Shown here piece after piece: positions 6,001 to 6,655 of a stretch of DNA of 6,655 nucleotides (position 1 is the first letter of the stretch; each line of letters opens with the position of its first letter). A program made the translations under genes and the position numbers. The DNA is from Gaiellales bacterium (GTDB lineage Bacteria; Actinomycetota; Thermoleophilia; Gaiellales; F1-60-MAGs149): the NCBI GenBank assembly GCA_030831375.1, contig JAURLF010000085.1:1-6655 (forward strand), given 5' to 3'. The notes beneath the pieces were generated by a model that saw only the letters and a list, made by a program, of their open reading frames with translations, made no database searches and was not told the DNA's origin.

Positions 6001-6097
6001 TCTGAAAGCGAACATGCGCATGCGCCGCGCCCGCCGACGCCACGGCCGAGAGCGGGCCGGCACCCAGCAGGGCCCCGTCGTCCGCGACGGCGGCTGA
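5996..6097 (+). CDS. possible 33-codon Arg-rich leader ORF upstream of katG
   Basis: An ATG at 5996 opens 33 codons ending in TGA at 6095-6097, 24 nt before the katG start. The peptide is strongly basic (it includes MRMRRARRRHGRERAG) and ends in VVRDGG. If TATGGT is the true -10, the first ATG is not transcribed. In-frame ATGs at 6014 or 6020 would then give 27 or 25 residues. A weak GAAAG lies 5 nt before 6014. No homology is recognised. It could be a regulatory leader peptide or simply a chance frame in GC-rich DNA. Confidence 0.2.
   Translation: MVLKANMRMRRARRRHGRERAGTQQGPVVRDGG
6016..6025. repeat. palindrome GCGCATGCGC at the start of the katG leader
   Basis: This perfect 10-bp palindrome forms part of a tandem ATGCGC-ATGCGC repeat (6014-6025). 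It lies about 10 nt downstream of the predicted transcription start, where a repressor site could act. It may also be a by-product of Met-Arg codon repetition or of chance. Confidence 0.25.
6075..6090 (+). promoter_or_regulatory. small hairpin in the katG leader
   Basis: CCGTCG (6075-6080) can pair with CGACGG (6085-6090) across the tetraloop TCCG. The hairpin ends 18 nt before the Shine-Dalgarno, so it leaves the ribosome site open. It could stabilise the leader. No alternative pairing with the ribosome site was worked out. Confidence 0.25.
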
Positions 6098-6108
6098 GAC
6101 AGGACCAC

Positions 6109-6114
6109 AGGAGG
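6109..6114 (+). promoter_or_regulatory. strong Shine-Dalgarno of katG
   Basis: AGGAGG is a full match to the anti-Shine-Dalgarno, 7 nt before the ATG at 6122. It fixes the katG start. It is the only strong Shine-Dalgarno in the window; other starts here appear leaderless or coupled. Confidence 0.9.
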
Positions 6115-6121
6115 ACGACAG

Positions 6122-6655
<534 letters not shown>

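Overview
This window is about 73% G+C by eye, with codon third positions almost all G or C, six densely packed genes and no mobile elements. The gene families point to a high-GC actinobacterium: a glutamine-dependent NadE, a DUF1015 protein next to an Mrp-type Fe-S carrier, KatG, and leaderless-looking starts with a TANNNT hexamer 6-7 nt upstream. A member of class Thermoleophilia (Solirubrobacterales, Conexibacter-like) is my best guess. That placement is inference from general style, not from a database match.

Layout. Bases 2-154 (+) hold the last 50 codons of an unidentified gene. It converges on mrp (151-1266, -), and both stop codons lie in one CTAG palindrome. mrp follows a DUF1015 gene (1276-2550, -) after only 9 nt, so these two form a leftward operon. 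A 60-nt divergent promoter region (2551-2610) separates them from a rightward cluster. That cluster has a YhaM-like OB-fold/HD-domain protein whose HD metal ligands are mostly lost (2611-3480), nadE (GTG start, 3491-5152), and a metallo-beta-lactamase-fold hydrolase that overlaps nadE by one base (5152-5910). After 211 nt rich in inverted repeats, with a plausible sigma70-type promoter and a very good Shine-Dalgarno, katG begins at 6122 and runs off the window end after 178 codons.

How they fit together. Most genes are housekeeping or redox metabolism: Fe-S cluster delivery (Mrp), the final step of NAD+ synthesis (NadE), probable thioester or ester hydrolysis (MBL protein) and peroxide detoxification (KatG). 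The less ordinary points are: the degenerate HD protein; the identical TAGACT hexamer set 6 and 7 nt before two successive start codons, once built from the upstream gene's own TAG stop; a C-terminal tail on the MBL enzyme that resembles a small beta-barrel; a G-rich compositional block over the NadE synthetase half; and the palindrome-rich katG leader with a possible tiny Arg-rich ORF. I see no CRISPR array, RNA gene, transposon or obvious defence system, and nothing I would call a wholly new system.
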